Source of the DNA: JBMNOZ01 sp050943335
GTDB taxonomy: Bacteria; Bacillota; Desulfitobacteriia; Desulfitobacteriales; Syntrophobotulaceae
DNA length: 64,000 nucleotides
Reading direction: 5' to 3'
Assembly (NCBI GenBank): GCA_050943335.1
Contig: JBMNOZ010000009.1
Span: 1 to 64,000 of the forward strand
Below, one piece after another: positions 34,674 to 43,818 of the stretch (position 1 is the stretch's first letter; every line of letters begins with the position of its first letter). The translations under genes and the position numbers were made by a program. Below the pieces are notes generated by a model that was given only the letters and a program-made list of their open reading frames with translations, was not told where the DNA came from and made no database searches.

Positions 34674-36236
34674 TTGAAGTTACATTTTTTTGGTGCTGCC
34701 GGTCATGTTGCTGGGTCTTGTTTTATGTTGGAAACGGGAAAACGTAAAATTCTTATTGACTGCGGTATGTTTCAAGGCAGTAAAGCCTTAAGGGAAAGGA
34801 ACTATGGAGAATTTCCTTTTAACCCATCGGAAATTGATTTTTTAATTCTCACCCATGCCCATATCGATCACAGCGGTTTAATACCTAAACTCGTCAAAAA
34901 AGGGTTTGAGGGACGGATTTATTGCTCTACAGCGACTAAAGAATTATGTTCCCTTTTGCTTCCAGACAGCGGTTATATTCAGGTTATGGAAGTGGAGCGG
35001 AAAAACAGGAAACTTAAAAGGGCTGGACAGCCTTTACTTACCCCGATTTACACCCCAGATGACGCGGAAATGGCCATGGCTCAGTTTTCAGCAGTCAGGC
35101 GCAAGGAGATTGTAACCATTGACAGCGAGATAAAATTCCGTCTCAATGAAGCGGGGCATATCTTGGGAGCCACAATTGTTGAATTATGGGTAGGGGATAT
35201 AAAAATTGTCTTCACCGGAGATCTGGGTAACAAAGATCAACCAATAATTAAAGACCCCGATTATATCGAGGAGGCAGATTATCTGGTAATTGAGTCCACT
35301 TACGGCAGCAGAAATCATACTTTTATTGGCGATAATGAAAAAAAACTTACGGAAATTATCAAGGAAACTTTTGCGCGGGGAGGCAATCTAATAATCCCTT
35401 CCTTTGCCGTGGCCAGAACTCAAGACCTTCTCTATCATCTCCATAATATAAAAAATTCTAATGAATTTAAGGAACTAAATATTTATGTGGATAGCCCTCT
35501 CGCTATTAACGCCACAAAAGTTTTTTGTGAGAGAAAAGAGTACTATGATCAGGAGACCAAGGATCTGGAAGAGGCTTGCGAATCCAGCGCTCTGGTGTTC
35601 GAAGGGGTAAAATTTACCCCTAGCGTAGAGGAGTCTATGGCGCTTAACACTATTGAAAAAGAAGCAATTATTATCTCGGCCAGTGGAATGGCTGAAGCCG
35701 GCAGGATAAAACACCATCTCAAACATAATCTCTGGCGGGAAGAGAGCACAATTCTCTTTGTGGGCTACCAGGCTCAAGGCACTTTAGGAAGAAGAATTGT
35801 AGATGGGGAAAAAATAGTTAGAATTCATGGGGAAGAAATTATGGTTAAGGCTAATATTATTTCCCTGGATGGTTTCTCCTCCCATGCCGATCAGAAAGGT
35901 CTTTTGGAGTGGGTAGGAAATATCAAAAAACCTCCTAAACAAGTTTTTGTAGTTCATGGGGAAAAGGAAAGCTCCCAGGAACTGGCGAAGGCTATTAGTG
36001 AAAAGTTTAATATAAAAACAACCGTACCCAGTATTGGGGAAGTTTTTGAATTAAAAGACTCTGATTCTATCCAGCTAGTTTCTCCTCCTGATTCTTCCGA
36101 GGAACATATTAGAATCCTCTATGGACAGATTATTAAATGCTTAGATACTAAAGTTAATGTCGGACTGGCGAAAAAGAATAACGAGGAATTATTAGAAAAG
36201 TTGGCCCGGATAATGGATTATGTGCAGAAAATATAA
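34674..36236 (+). CDS. Beta-CASP metallo-beta-lactamase nuclease
   Basis: 520 residues. The metallo-beta-lactamase core has LTHAHIDHSGLIPKL, AGHILGA and VFTGDLG. The inserted beta-CASP domain has SFAVARTQDLL and ISASGMAEAGRIKHHL, then VGYQAQGTLGR and SSHADQKG with VVHGE. This matches Ysh1/CPSF-type and RNase J-related RNA-processing enzymes. Residues after about 460 form a short helical extension. TTG start with GAGGGAG upstream. It stands alone, so its RNA substrate cannot be inferred. Confidence 0.9.
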   Translation: MKLHFFGAAGHVAGSCFMLETGKRKILIDCGMFQGSKALRERNYGEFPFNPSEIDFLILTHAHIDHSGLIPKLVKKGFEGRIYCSTATKELCSLLLPDSGYIQVMEVERKNRKLKRAGQPLLTPIYTPDDAEMAMAQFSAVRRKEIVTIDSEIKFRLNEAGHILGATIVELWVGDIKIVFTGDLGNKDQPIIKDPDYIEEADYLVIESTYGSRNHTFIGDNEKKLTEIIKETFARGGNLIIPSFAVARTQDLLYHLHNIKNSNEFKELNIYVDSPLAINATKVFCERKEYYDQETKDLEEACESSALVFEGVKFTPSVEESMALNTIEKEAIIISASGMAEAGRIKHHLKHNLWREESTILFVGYQAQGTLGRRIVDGEKIVRIHGEEIMVKANIISLDGFSSHADQKGLLEWVGNIKKPPKQVFVVHGEKESSQELAKAISEKFNIKTTVPSIGEVFELKDSDSIQLVSPPDSSEEHIRILYGQIIKCLDTKVNVGLAKKNNEELLEKLARIMDYVQKI

Positions 36237-36297
36237 ACTGCTTGTTATATACTACAGTCCTTCATCCAGCCGTCCCTACGGTGACAACTCTTATTTT

Positions 36298-36492
36298 TTA
36301 CGGCCGGTCTCCTCTGGCTAAAATCAAGTCAGCAAATATTTTTTGAGATTTCGCTGCCTCACTTGCCGCAGTTGCGATGAGCTTATGTAAGTTTTCATCA
36401 AGAACTTCAGTTTGGATTAGAGAGTAGGCTATCACTGCCATGCGCGCATCTTTTTCGTAGTCCTGAAGCATATCCATATCTGTAAATTTCAT
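36298..36492 (-). CDS. Small CotF-like protein, possible spore coat component
   Basis: About 64 residues beginning MKFTDMDMLQDY. The spacing T-D-x-D-x-L-x-D, then A-Y, then E, then I-F resembles the repeat of CotF-type coat proteins, but it is a single short helical hairpin. ATG at 36492 has GGAGGA 9 bp upstream; GTG at 36501 would overlap the upstream stop. It is paired with the gene at 36498-36758. The assignment is tentative. Confidence 0.55.
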   Translation of the reverse strand: MKFTDMDMLQDYEKDARMAVIAYSLIQTEVLDENLHKLIATAASEAAKSQKIFADLILARGDRP

Positions 36493-36497
36493 TGCGC

Positions 36498-36758
36498 TCA
36501 CTCCTCCGTCATGCTCTCAAAATATTTCTGTAGAAGGTATGCTGATTTTATTAATTTTTTGTGCTCTTGTCTAAACATTTCTGCTAATTGTTGGTCTAAA
36601 CAGTTTCCAGCGTAGAAATCACATTTGCGAGCGGCTACCTGGGTTTCACTGATGATTTTTACCAAATACATACCCTCTTTTATCCTCTGAACTGTGGTGG
36701 GGTCAAATTCTCTTAGCAGTGGTTTGTGTTTGTTTAGCAGTTTCATCAAATTAATCAT
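36498..36758 (-). CDS. Small helical protein paired with the CotF-like gene
   Basis: 86 residues, all predicted helical, two cysteines (KCDFYAGNC), no membrane segment. QEHKKLIKSAYLLQKYF near the C terminus resembles the ferritin-like helices of CotF-family proteins, but I cannot name the family. AAGGATGG precedes the ATG at 36758. The downstream gene starts at or just past its stop, so the pair is cotranslated. Confidence 0.55.
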   Translation of the reverse strand: MINLMKLLNKHKPLLREFDPTTVQRIKEGMYLVKIISETQVAARKCDFYAGNCLDQQLAEMFRQEHKKLIKSAYLLQKYFESMTEE

Positions 36759-36836
36759 AGTTAACCATCCTTGCTAACAAGTACTCGTTTTAGGTTAACC
36801 AGTCCTGTTAAAAATTATTACTATCTATTTGCCCGG

Positions 36837-36865
36837 TTTACTTAATCAAGGGCAACAACTATAAT
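36837..36865 (+). promoter_or_regulatory. SigA promoter of the ABC-F leader
   Basis: TTTACT (36837-36842), 17 bp, TATAAT (36860-36865). It is followed by a leader of about 275 nt before the coding region. Confidence 0.7.
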
Positions 36866-36970
36866 AAAGGGTAGGGAATCTAAATCTAAACGCTTCCTAA
36901 ATACTAAAAAAATAAATGGGTAAGGTATTTATAAGATGAAAAACTAATCCACTTAAAGATTTCTTTAAAA

Positions 36971-37042
36971 ATGCACCAGCCTCAAATCAGAGCAACCTTT
37001 TTACGCGGAAGGGTTGTCTCGCTGTGCATTTCAGTAATCTAG
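36971..37042 (+). CDS. Candidate 23-residue leader peptide
   Basis: A short ORF in the ABC-F leader, starting MHQPQIRATFLRG and ending CISVI before TAG at 37040-37042. A hairpin forms inside it, and its stop lies 4 nt before the antiterminator arm. This arrangement is typical of antibiotic-responsive leader peptides. Only a weak ribosome binding site is visible, so translation is not certain. Confidence 0.55.
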   Translation: MHQPQIRATFLRGRVVSLCISVI

Positions 37043-37148
37043 AGGTGGATAGTATTCTTTTATCTTAAGATAGCTTGCCAGATGTTTCTTTAGAGCGGAT
37101 TTTTAAGGAATGCTATCCTCTCCACTATCCTAGGGAGGGGTTTTTTAT
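37041..37148 (+). promoter_or_regulatory. Transcription attenuator before the ABC-F gene
   Basis: The terminator pairs CCTCTCC (37117-37123) with GGGAGGG inside 37133-37140, followed by TTTTTT; its 3' arm is also the ribosome binding site, 8 bp before ATG 37149. The competing antiterminator pairs GGATAGTATTC (37047-37057) with GAATGCTATCC (37108-37118), 11 bp with one G-U, and would block the terminator's 5' arm. Confidence 0.75.
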
Positions 37149-38828
37149 ATGTTGTTGGTAGAAGCGAAAGGGATAAAAAAGTATTTTGGAGAGAGACTGG
37201 TTTTAAGCATAGAAAGTTTAAATGTTTATTCCAAAGACCAGATAGGAATCGTAGGCATAAATGGGGCAGGTAAAACTACCTTAATTAACATACTGAGCAA
37301 AAGGCTAGAACCCGAGGAGGGAGATGTTAGGTTATACGGTAAGGCAGGGTTTATATCCCAATTAGGACCGCCGGACAGAGAAACTATCAGTTGTGAAATG
37401 GCGGCTAAGTTCGGTATCAATACTGCCTGGAATGAGCTATTGAGCGGTGGTGAAAAGACCCGTTTTAAACTTGCCCAGGTGTTAGAACAGCAAACTCATC
37501 TGATTTTTGCTGATGAGCCTACCAGTAACTTAGATTTGCAGGGAATTAAACTAATTGAAGAGGAGTTTTCCGAATATCAAGGGGCTTTGCTTATTATCTC
37601 TCATGATCGAGAGTTATTGGATAATTTATGCACCCAGATAATTGAAGTGGAAAATAAAAGAATCAAAATCTATCGGGGAAATTATAGCGCTTACCGGGAA
37701 CAAAAGCTCCGGGAAAAGAAAAGAGCTGAGTTTGAGTATGAAGAATACCTCAAAGAGAAAAAGCGGTTAGAACAAGTTATTCATAAAATAAGTGAAAAAG
37801 CAAAAAGCCTACGCCACACTCCTAAAAGGATGGGAAATTCTGAAGCCAGGCTTCATAAAATGGGCCCCCAAAAAGCCAAGGTGAATCTAGAGCGAGCAGT
37901 TAAAAACGTAGAAAAAAGGATTGCTAATCTAGAGGTAAAGGAAAAACCACTGAACCAAGAACGTATTAAAATCGATATCCCGGAATCCAATAAACTATAT
38001 TCTAAAATCGTTGTTAAAGGGGAACAAATAAGTAAGGAATTTAGCGGGAAAAAGATTTTCGTCCGGGCATCTTTCGAGATTTATAAGGGCTCAAAAATTG
38101 CCCTCCTTGGGCTAAATGGTTGCGGTAAAAGTACTTTGCTTAAAATGATAGTCGAGGGAGAGGAAAATATAAAAATAGCTCCTGGAGTAAAGATCGGTTA
38201 TTTCAGCCAGGAGATGGATATTCTTGAAAAGGATTTAAGTATTATAGAAAACGTAATGAAGGAAAGTATTTATCCGGAAAGTTTTACGAGGATAATTCTT
38301 GCCAGATTTCTCTTTAAGGGGGATTCCATCTTTAAGAAAATCAAGGCTTTAAGTGGCGGCGAAAGAGTAAGAGTATCTTTGGTCAAGATCTTATTGCAAG
38401 GTGCTAATTTTTTGATTCTAGATGAACCGACTAATTATTTAGATGTAGACTCTCTTGAAGCTTTAGAAGGCGCACTTGGAGAATATGACGGTACATTATT
38501 ATTTGTTTCCCATGATAGAAAACTTATTGACAGAATCGCTAATCAGATTATGGTTATCGAAAATTATAAGCTGAAATCCTTCGAGGGAACATTTAAGGAG
38601 TATCAAGCTAGAAAAAACAATCAGTTGAATAATGAGAAGGGAGAGGTGCAAAAAGAGATTTTTCTTCTAAAAAACCGTCTTGCAGAAATTATAGGGAAAT
38701 TGTCTATGCCCTCTAAGGATGATGACATTGAGGCTTTGGAAAAAGAATATTATAAAATCATTGATGAACTAAAGGTTTTAGAAAAAGGAAAAGGGGATCG
38801 AAAATGGAAATGGTGGACAGTGTTTTAG
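37149..38828 (+). CDS. ABC-F ATPase, probable ribosome-protection protein
   Basis: 559 residues, two ABC domains without membrane segments. Domain 1 has GINGAGKTT and LSGGEKTR; domain 2 has GLNGCGKST and LSGGERVR, with DEPTSNLD and DEPTNYLD as Walker B regions. A long charged linker (residues about 180-290) separates them, and a coiled C-terminal extension follows. The short first domain and long linker fit antibiotic-resistance ABC-F proteins (Vga, Lsa, VmlR group), which displace ribosome-binding drugs. The leader ORF and attenuator upstream support this. The drug class cannot be read from sequence. Confidence 0.88.
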   Translation: MLLVEAKGIKKYFGERLVLSIESLNVYSKDQIGIVGINGAGKTTLINILSKRLEPEEGDVRLYGKAGFISQLGPPDRETISCEMAAKFGINTAWNELLSGGEKTRFKLAQVLEQQTHLIFADEPTSNLDLQGIKLIEEEFSEYQGALLIISHDRELLDNLCTQIIEVENKRIKIYRGNYSAYREQKLREKKRAEFEYEEYLKEKKRLEQVIHKISEKAKSLRHTPKRMGNSEARLHKMGPQKAKVNLERAVKNVEKRIANLEVKEKPLNQERIKIDIPESNKLYSKIVVKGEQISKEFSGKKIFVRASFEIYKGSKIALLGLNGCGKSTLLKMIVEGEENIKIAPGVKIGYFSQEMDILEKDLSIIENVMKESIYPESFTRIILARFLFKGDSIFKKIKALSGGERVRVSLVKILLQGANFLILDEPTNYLDVDSLEALEGALGEYDGTLLFVSHDRKLIDRIANQIMVIENYKLKSFEGTFKEYQARKNNQLNNEKGEVQKEIFLLKNRLAEIIGKLSMPSKDDDIEALEKEYYKIIDELKVLEKGKGDRKWKWWTVF

Positions 38829-39677
38829 TTATCTTTTTTGAATAGAAATATTGCGCTTACGTGATATATTCTCCGTTATTCTATCTAGTAAGATAGCTAT
38901 GACTACAATTCCTATTCCACCTTCGATTCCGGAGCCAATATTAATGGTCTGCATAGCTTTTAAAACTTCTCCTCCTAAACCGCCAGCCCCAATCATAGCT
39001 GCTATAACCGACATGGAGAGTCCTAACATAATACATTGGTTTACTCCGGCCATAATGGTTGGCATAGCTAAGGGTAATTGTACTCCGGTAAGGATTTGAA
39101 ACTTAGTCGATCCAAAAGCCTTAGCTGCTTCTACGATGTCCTGTGGTACCTGTCGAATACCTAAATTCGTCAGGCGAATAGCTGGGGGGATAGAAAAGAT
39201 TAGGGTGGCAACTACAGCCGCTACTTCACCTAGACCAAAAAAAATTACTGCTGGAATAAGATAAACAAAACTAGGAAGAGTTTGCATAAAATCAAGAATT
39301 GGTTTGAGGATTTTTTCAAACAAATCATTCTGGGAGGCCAAAATTCCCGTCGGAATAGCAATTATCAGGCCGATTATAGTTGCTGCGACTACTATGGCTA
39401 GGGTTTCTATGGTTTGGGTCCATAGATCTAAGCTATATAGAAAGAAGAAAGAGATCAAGGCAAAGGTGCCAATTTTTTTGCTAATTAGGAAGAAGATAAG
39501 CAGGCTTAAAATAATAATTACAAGCCACGGAGGAAATTTTAAGAGGAAACCTTCTGCACCTTTTAAGATAGTTTCCAATCCTTTGCTAATAACATCAGTA
39601 ATAGGTTCAATATATGGCCTTATAGAATCGAAAGCATTATTGACAGTTTTCTCTAAAGGGATTACAAATTTAGGCAT
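38829..39677 (-). CDS. opuAB: Glycine betaine/proline betaine ABC permease
   Basis: About 282 residues with at least six membrane helices and the permease EAA-type loop (QDIVEAAKAFGSTKFQIL). It matches the ProW/OpuAB family. ATG at 39677 lies within the end of the ATPase gene, so translation is coupled; an upstream GTG at 39686 is possible. It is the last gene of opuAC-opuAA-opuAB and ends 1 bp after the convergent ABC-F gene. Confidence 0.92.
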   Translation of the reverse strand: MPKFVIPLEKTVNNAFDSIRPYIEPITDVISKGLETILKGAEGFLLKFPPWLVIIILSLLIFFLISKKIGTFALISFFFLYSLDLWTQTIETLAIVVAATIIGLIIAIPTGILASQNDLFEKILKPILDFMQTLPSFVYLIPAVIFFGLGEVAAVVATLIFSIPPAIRLTNLGIRQVPQDIVEAAKAFGSTKFQILTGVQLPLAMPTIMAGVNQCIMLGLSMSVIAAMIGAGGLGGEVLKAMQTINIGSGIEGGIGIVVIAILLDRITENISRKRNISIQKR

Positions 39678-40860
39678 TCCCCTCACCCCCGGCTAGACCG
39701 GCAAAGACGGAACCTTTAACAATAATTCCTAGCAATTTATCTTCCGGGGAAACTACCGCTACCGGACCTTGGTTATCGATCATTAAATTAAACATATCTT
39801 TAACGGGGGTTTCAGGGGAAACTTTACTAATCTTTTTTTCTAGATAATTTTGCAAATTTTTTTCTTCATTTTTTACGGCCTCAACTGCTTTTTCGGCCAT
39901 CAATAACCCTACTAATTTAAAGTCTCTATCAATAACAAAAATACTGGATATCCCATGGCTTCTAATTTTATGGAGAGCAACCCGGGGCCCATCTTTAATA
40001 AAGACAACGGGTTGCGGTTTTTTCATTACTTTTTCTGCTGTTAAAACTTTTGCTTTATCCACATCTTCGACAAACCTTTTTACATATGTTGTTGCGGGAG
40101 CAGTTAAAATTTCTTCCGGAGTTCCGAGTTGGACAACCTTCCCATCTTTCATTAAGGCAATTCGATCCCCTATTTTTAAAGCCTCATCTAAATCATGGGT
40201 TATAAAGACGATTGTCTTTTTTAGTTTTTGCTGAAGAACCATCAGCTCATCCTGCATATCGCGCCTAGTCAAGGGATCTAGGGCGCTAAAAGGTTCATCC
40301 ATTAATAAAACATCGGGATTATTGGCAAGGGCTCTGGCAAGGCCAACCCTTTGCTGCATTCCTCCGCTAAGTTGTTGGGGCAAGCTTTTTTCCCAACCTT
40401 GAAGCCCCACTGTTTCTAAAGCCTGAAGGGCTTTCTTTTCTCTTTCTTCTTTATTCACCCCTTGGACTTTTAAGCCGTAAGCAGCGTTTTCAAGAACTGT
40501 TAAATGGGGAAATAGAGCAAAACTTTGAAATACCATGCCCAATTTTTTTCGTCTAAGCCTGAGAAGCTGATCGTAAGACATTTCAGTAACTTCCTCTCCA
40601 TCAATAAGAATGGAACCTCTGGTAGGATTAACCAGTCGGTTTAAACATCTAACAAGGGTGGATTTGCCGCTTCCGGAAAGGCCCATCACCACAAAAATTT
40701 CACCTTCTTCAATGGAAAGGCTAACATTATCTAAACCGACAACTTGCTTCGTTCGAGCGAGTATTTCCTCCTTTTCAACACCTTCTCGAAGGAGTTTTAG
40801 TGCGGAACCGGGATTTTTCCCGTAGATTTTGTATAAATTTTTAATTTCAAACTTCGACAT
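39670..40860 (-). CDS. opuAA: Glycine betaine ABC transporter ATPase with CBS domains
   Basis: 396 residues. The ABC domain has Walker A GLSGSGKST, signature LSGGMQQRVGLARAL and DEPFSALDPLTR. Two CBS domains follow from about residue 270. In OpuA/ProV proteins the CBS pair senses ionic strength, linking activity to osmotic stress. It starts 49 bp after opuAC and overlaps opuAB. Confidence 0.95.
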   Translation of the reverse strand: MSKFEIKNLYKIYGKNPGSALKLLREGVEKEEILARTKQVVGLDNVSLSIEEGEIFVVMGLSGSGKSTLVRCLNRLVNPTRGSILIDGEEVTEMSYDQLLRLRRKKLGMVFQSFALFPHLTVLENAAYGLKVQGVNKEEREKKALQALETVGLQGWEKSLPQQLSGGMQQRVGLARALANNPDVLLMDEPFSALDPLTRRDMQDELMVLQQKLKKTIVFITHDLDEALKIGDRIALMKDGKVVQLGTPEEILTAPATTYVKRFVEDVDKAKVLTAEKVMKKPQPVVFIKDGPRVALHKIRSHGISSIFVIDRDFKLVGLLMAEKAVEAVKNEEKNLQNYLEKKISKVSPETPVKDMFNLMIDNQGPVAVVSPEDKLLGIIVKGSVFAGLAGGEGNA

Positions 40861-40909
40861 AATTATACCTTTTTAAAAAGGCCAGGATAGAGCCTGGACA
40901 AATTTTTTA

Positions 40910-41779
40910 TTATTTTACCCATTCATTGATTTGATCTTGATTTTCGTCTATCCACTTCCTTGCAAGTTCAGCGATTTTATCTTCCTTGGAGTTGCCTTCT
41001 TGCATAATTCTTTCAACTTCTTCTATCTCGATCTTGAAGTTTTGAGCAAATTTGTAGATATCAGGGGCTTTATCTTTTAGCTCGGGGTTAACACCGATGT
41101 AGACATCATCGGGTATGAAAATACCTTTAGGATCTTCTAAAAGCTTGATATCAAATTGCTGGAACATGGTATGGGGACGCCAAGGCAAGAAAAGAATCTG
41201 TTCTTCATTTTTGGTCGCTTTTTCCATAGCGGCCAGCATACCGGCGGTACTTCCTTGGACAAGTTTATATTCATCTTCCAGGCCGTATTCTTTTAAGGCT
41301 TTTTCGGTGCTTAGCATTAAGCCGGCGCTGGGTTCAATACCGATAATTTTATTGCCGAACATTTTTCCGTTACCTTTCAGATCTTCTAAGCTGTTAATAT
41401 CAGTGACATAAGCTGGGACCCCAATTCCCGAAATAGCGTTTTCGTAGTTGATTCCGACATATTCAATTTTAGCGCCATATTTTTCTTTATAGGGCTTGTG
41501 TAAATTTACAATCCAGCAAGAAGGATAAAAGTCAATATCCCCTTCTGCTAGACCAGTGTATAAAAAGCCTATATCTCCTTCGACAAATTTAGCTTCATAG
41601 CCCAGGTCCTCGATTACTTGTTTGGCGATAAAACAGGCCGGCCAATCGCTATCATAAGGGGACTTGCCGATTTTAATCACCGGTTTTTCTTCCCCGGCTG
41701 GTTCCTGGGTACACCCTAAGGCAATCAGGGGTAAAAATAAAACTAAGGTGATAAAAATTAAAATTGATTTTCGGTTCAC
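40910..41779 (-). CDS. opuAC: Glycine betaine-binding lipoprotein
   Basis: 289 residues with a lipobox LIALGC, so it is anchored to the outer face of the membrane. The rest is an OpuAC-type substrate-binding fold with KIGKSPYDSDWPACFIAKQV and several Trp/Tyr positions suited to quaternary amines. It is first in the operon and is preceded by a 500-bp AT-rich region containing a perfect palindrome. Confidence 0.92.
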   Translation of the reverse strand: MNRKSILIFITLVLFLPLIALGCTQEPAGEEKPVIKIGKSPYDSDWPACFIAKQVIEDLGYEAKFVEGDIGFLYTGLAEGDIDFYPSCWIVNLHKPYKEKYGAKIEYVGINYENAISGIGVPAYVTDINSLEDLKGNGKMFGNKIIGIEPSAGLMLSTEKALKEYGLEDEYKLVQGSTAGMLAAMEKATKNEEQILFLPWRPHTMFQQFDIKLLEDPKGIFIPDDVYIGVNPELKDKAPDIYKFAQNFKIEIEEVERIMQEGNSKEDKIAELARKWIDENQDQINEWVK

Positions 41780-42280
41780 GAGAAATTCCTCCCAAAATAA
41801 TATTTCCTTACGGAATTATGTGATTCTTTGCGTGATCACCACCATTAAAACAAAATAACAGTATCAGCATTAGATACTGTTAAACTCCATAAGACTATAG
41901 GCACACCATAAAAAAAATGAAGTTGTCAATTAGTTTAACATATTCTGGCGGATAATCAAAAGCCGTTAGATGTGGCTATTATAAATTAGATTTGGCATAT
42001 TAAATATTACTTTGGAATTTAGCATGATGCTTAAAATTTCAACTTACCCTTATAATTTGGATTAATCCCAAAACTAGTTCTTATCTTCCAGAAGGGTAGA
42101 CCATTGGTGATTTGAGAATAATAATTATATATTCGACTAAAAGATGGGGAAGGGGAAAATTTTAATACTGTAAACTGCTTGAATGAACGTTGCTTTCTTG
42201 AAAATAAAAATTTATACTAAAATAGTATTAAATTTGGCAAAAAATATTGCCCTAAACTTTAAATTGAAGGAAGATGTTTT
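41780..42280. other. AT-rich divergent intergenic region
   Basis: 501 bp between opuAC (-) and the DPG-synthase-like gene (+). It contains the palindrome at 41856-41882 and a + strand promoter, TTGCTT (42190-42195), 17 bp, TATACT (42213-42218). A TTGACA on the - strand (41929-41924) has no convincing -10. I see no gene here. Confidence 0.6.
41856..41882. promoter_or_regulatory. Perfect 10-bp inverted repeat upstream of opuAC
   Basis: TAACAGTATC (41856-41865) and GATACTGTTA (41873-41882) are separated by 7 bp. It lies about 75 bp before the opuAC start. It could be an operator for an osmotic or choline-type regulator, or a hairpin in the leader RNA. Confidence 0.55.
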
Positions 42281-43597
42281 GTGAGACAAAAAGTATTAAT
42301 CATGGGTGCTGCTGGAAGGGATTTTCATAATTTCAATACTTATTTTAAAGACAATGAGAGATATGAGGTTGTAGCTTTTACAGCCACCCAAATTCCTAAT
42401 ATTGATGGGCGCAAGTATCCATCCGGCCTAGCAGGCAAACTATACCCAGAAGGATTACCTATTTATGACGAGTCGGAACTAGAAGAACTGATTAAAGAAC
42501 ATAGTATTGATCAGGTCGTTTTTGCCTATAGCGATATTTCTCATCAAGAAGTAATGGCTAAGGCCTCCCGTGTAATGGCCGCCGGTGCTGATTTTCGTTT
42601 AATGGGTCCTAAAACCACGATGTTAAAAAGCTCCGTCGATGTAGTTGCTGTCTGTGCAGTGCGCACCGGAGTCGGCAAAAGTCAAACTACCCGCCGAGTG
42701 GCTCAAATTCTAAAGGATTTAGGAAAAAAAGTAGTGGTGGTCAGACACCCTATGCCTTATGGGGATCTGGAAAAACAAGCTTGCCAGCGGTTTGCAACTT
42801 ATGAGGATTTGGATAATCAGGAGTGTACCATTGAAGAGAGGGAGGAATATGAACCTCATATCGATAATGGTTTTGTGGTCTATGCAGGGGTTGATTATCA
42901 ACGGATTCTTGAATCAGCAGAAAAAGAGGCCGATGTAATTCTTTGGGATGGGGGAAATAATGATATTCCCTTCTATAAACCTGATGTTCATATCACTTTG
43001 GTGGATCCCCATCGTCCGGGGAATGAAATATCCTATCATCCGGGGGAAACCAATCTGAGAATGGCGGATATTGTTATTATTAATAAAATAGAAACCAGCA
43101 GTCCAGAAAATGTGGAAAAAGTCCGGGCCAATATCAGATTAGTAAACCCCGAGGCTACAATTGTAGATGCCGCTTCTCCAATTTTCATAGAAAATCATCA
43201 TTTGATTAACGGCAAAAAGGTTTTGGTGGTAGAAGACGGTCCCACCTTAACCCATGGGAATATGACTTATGGAGCAGGGGCGATAGGAGCCCGTAAATTT
43301 GGGGCCGCAGAACTTATCGATCCCCGACCTTTTGCGGTGGGAAGCATTAAAGATACCTTTGCCACGTACAACCATCTTTCCAATATCTTACCGGCGATGG
43401 GTTACGGCAAAGCTCAGCTTAAGGAACTGGAAGCTACAATCGCTAATATTGAAGCGGATTTAGTTATTATTGGGACCCCTATAGACTTAAGAAGGGTAAT
43501 TGAAATTGAGCAACCCACCGTCCGGGTCCGTTATGAATTACAGGAAATTGGAGAACCAACTTTAGATAGTCTAATTCTAGAAAAGCTTAAATATTAA
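42281..43597 (+). CDS. Cyclic 2,3-diphosphoglycerate synthetase-like GTPase
   Basis: 438 residues, COG2403-type. An N-terminal Rossmann-like domain (VLIMGAAGRDFHNFNTYF) is followed by a P-loop domain with VRTGVGKSQTTRRVAQIL and ILWDGGNNDIPFY. The family includes archaeal cyclic-2,3-diphosphoglycerate synthetase, but in bacteria its product is not established. It is a single gene with its own promoter and terminator. GTG start with GAAGGAAG upstream. Confidence 0.82.
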   Translation: MRQKVLIMGAAGRDFHNFNTYFKDNERYEVVAFTATQIPNIDGRKYPSGLAGKLYPEGLPIYDESELEELIKEHSIDQVVFAYSDISHQEVMAKASRVMAAGADFRLMGPKTTMLKSSVDVVAVCAVRTGVGKSQTTRRVAQILKDLGKKVVVVRHPMPYGDLEKQACQRFATYEDLDNQECTIEEREEYEPHIDNGFVVYAGVDYQRILESAEKEADVILWDGGNNDIPFYKPDVHITLVDPHRPGNEISYHPGETNLRMADIVIINKIETSSPENVEKVRANIRLVNPEATIVDAASPIFIENHHLINGKKVLVVEDGPTLTHGNMTYGAGAIGARKFGAAELIDPRPFAVGSIKDTFATYNHLSNILPAMGYGKAQLKELEATIANIEADLVIIGTPIDLRRVIEIEQPTVRVRYELQEIGEPTLDSLILEKLKY

Positions 43598-43621
43598 TAT
43601 CTCATTACCGGAATCGATAGC

Positions 43622-43655
43622 AGACCGCTCTTTATTATTAGGGAGTGGTCTTTTT
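43622..43655 (+). terminator. Intrinsic terminator
   Basis: AGACCGCTC (43622-43630) pairs with GAGTGGTCT (43643-43651), 9 bp with one G-T, followed by TTTT. It ends the DPG-synthetase-like gene. Confidence 0.85.
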
Positions 43656-43818
43656 AACGCGGAGGTTAATTATTTCATCTTACTTTAACTAAGTCTATTG
43701 TATATCCTCAATTATCCATTAAACTTAGAGATAGAGGAGAGGAATTGGCAAAAAAATTTTCAATGGAGACCAGAAAGCTACGCTTTCTTAATCTAAACCG
43801 ATTGGGGAGTAATAAAGT

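Larger units (their letters stand above)
36759..37148 (+). other. Leader region of the ABC-F gene
   Basis: 390 bp between the CotF-like pair and the ABC-F gene. It holds a promoter, a short leader ORF, an internal hairpin over that ORF (CAACCTTTT with GAAGGGTTG around 36994-37016) and an attenuator; each is listed separately. Confidence 0.75.
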
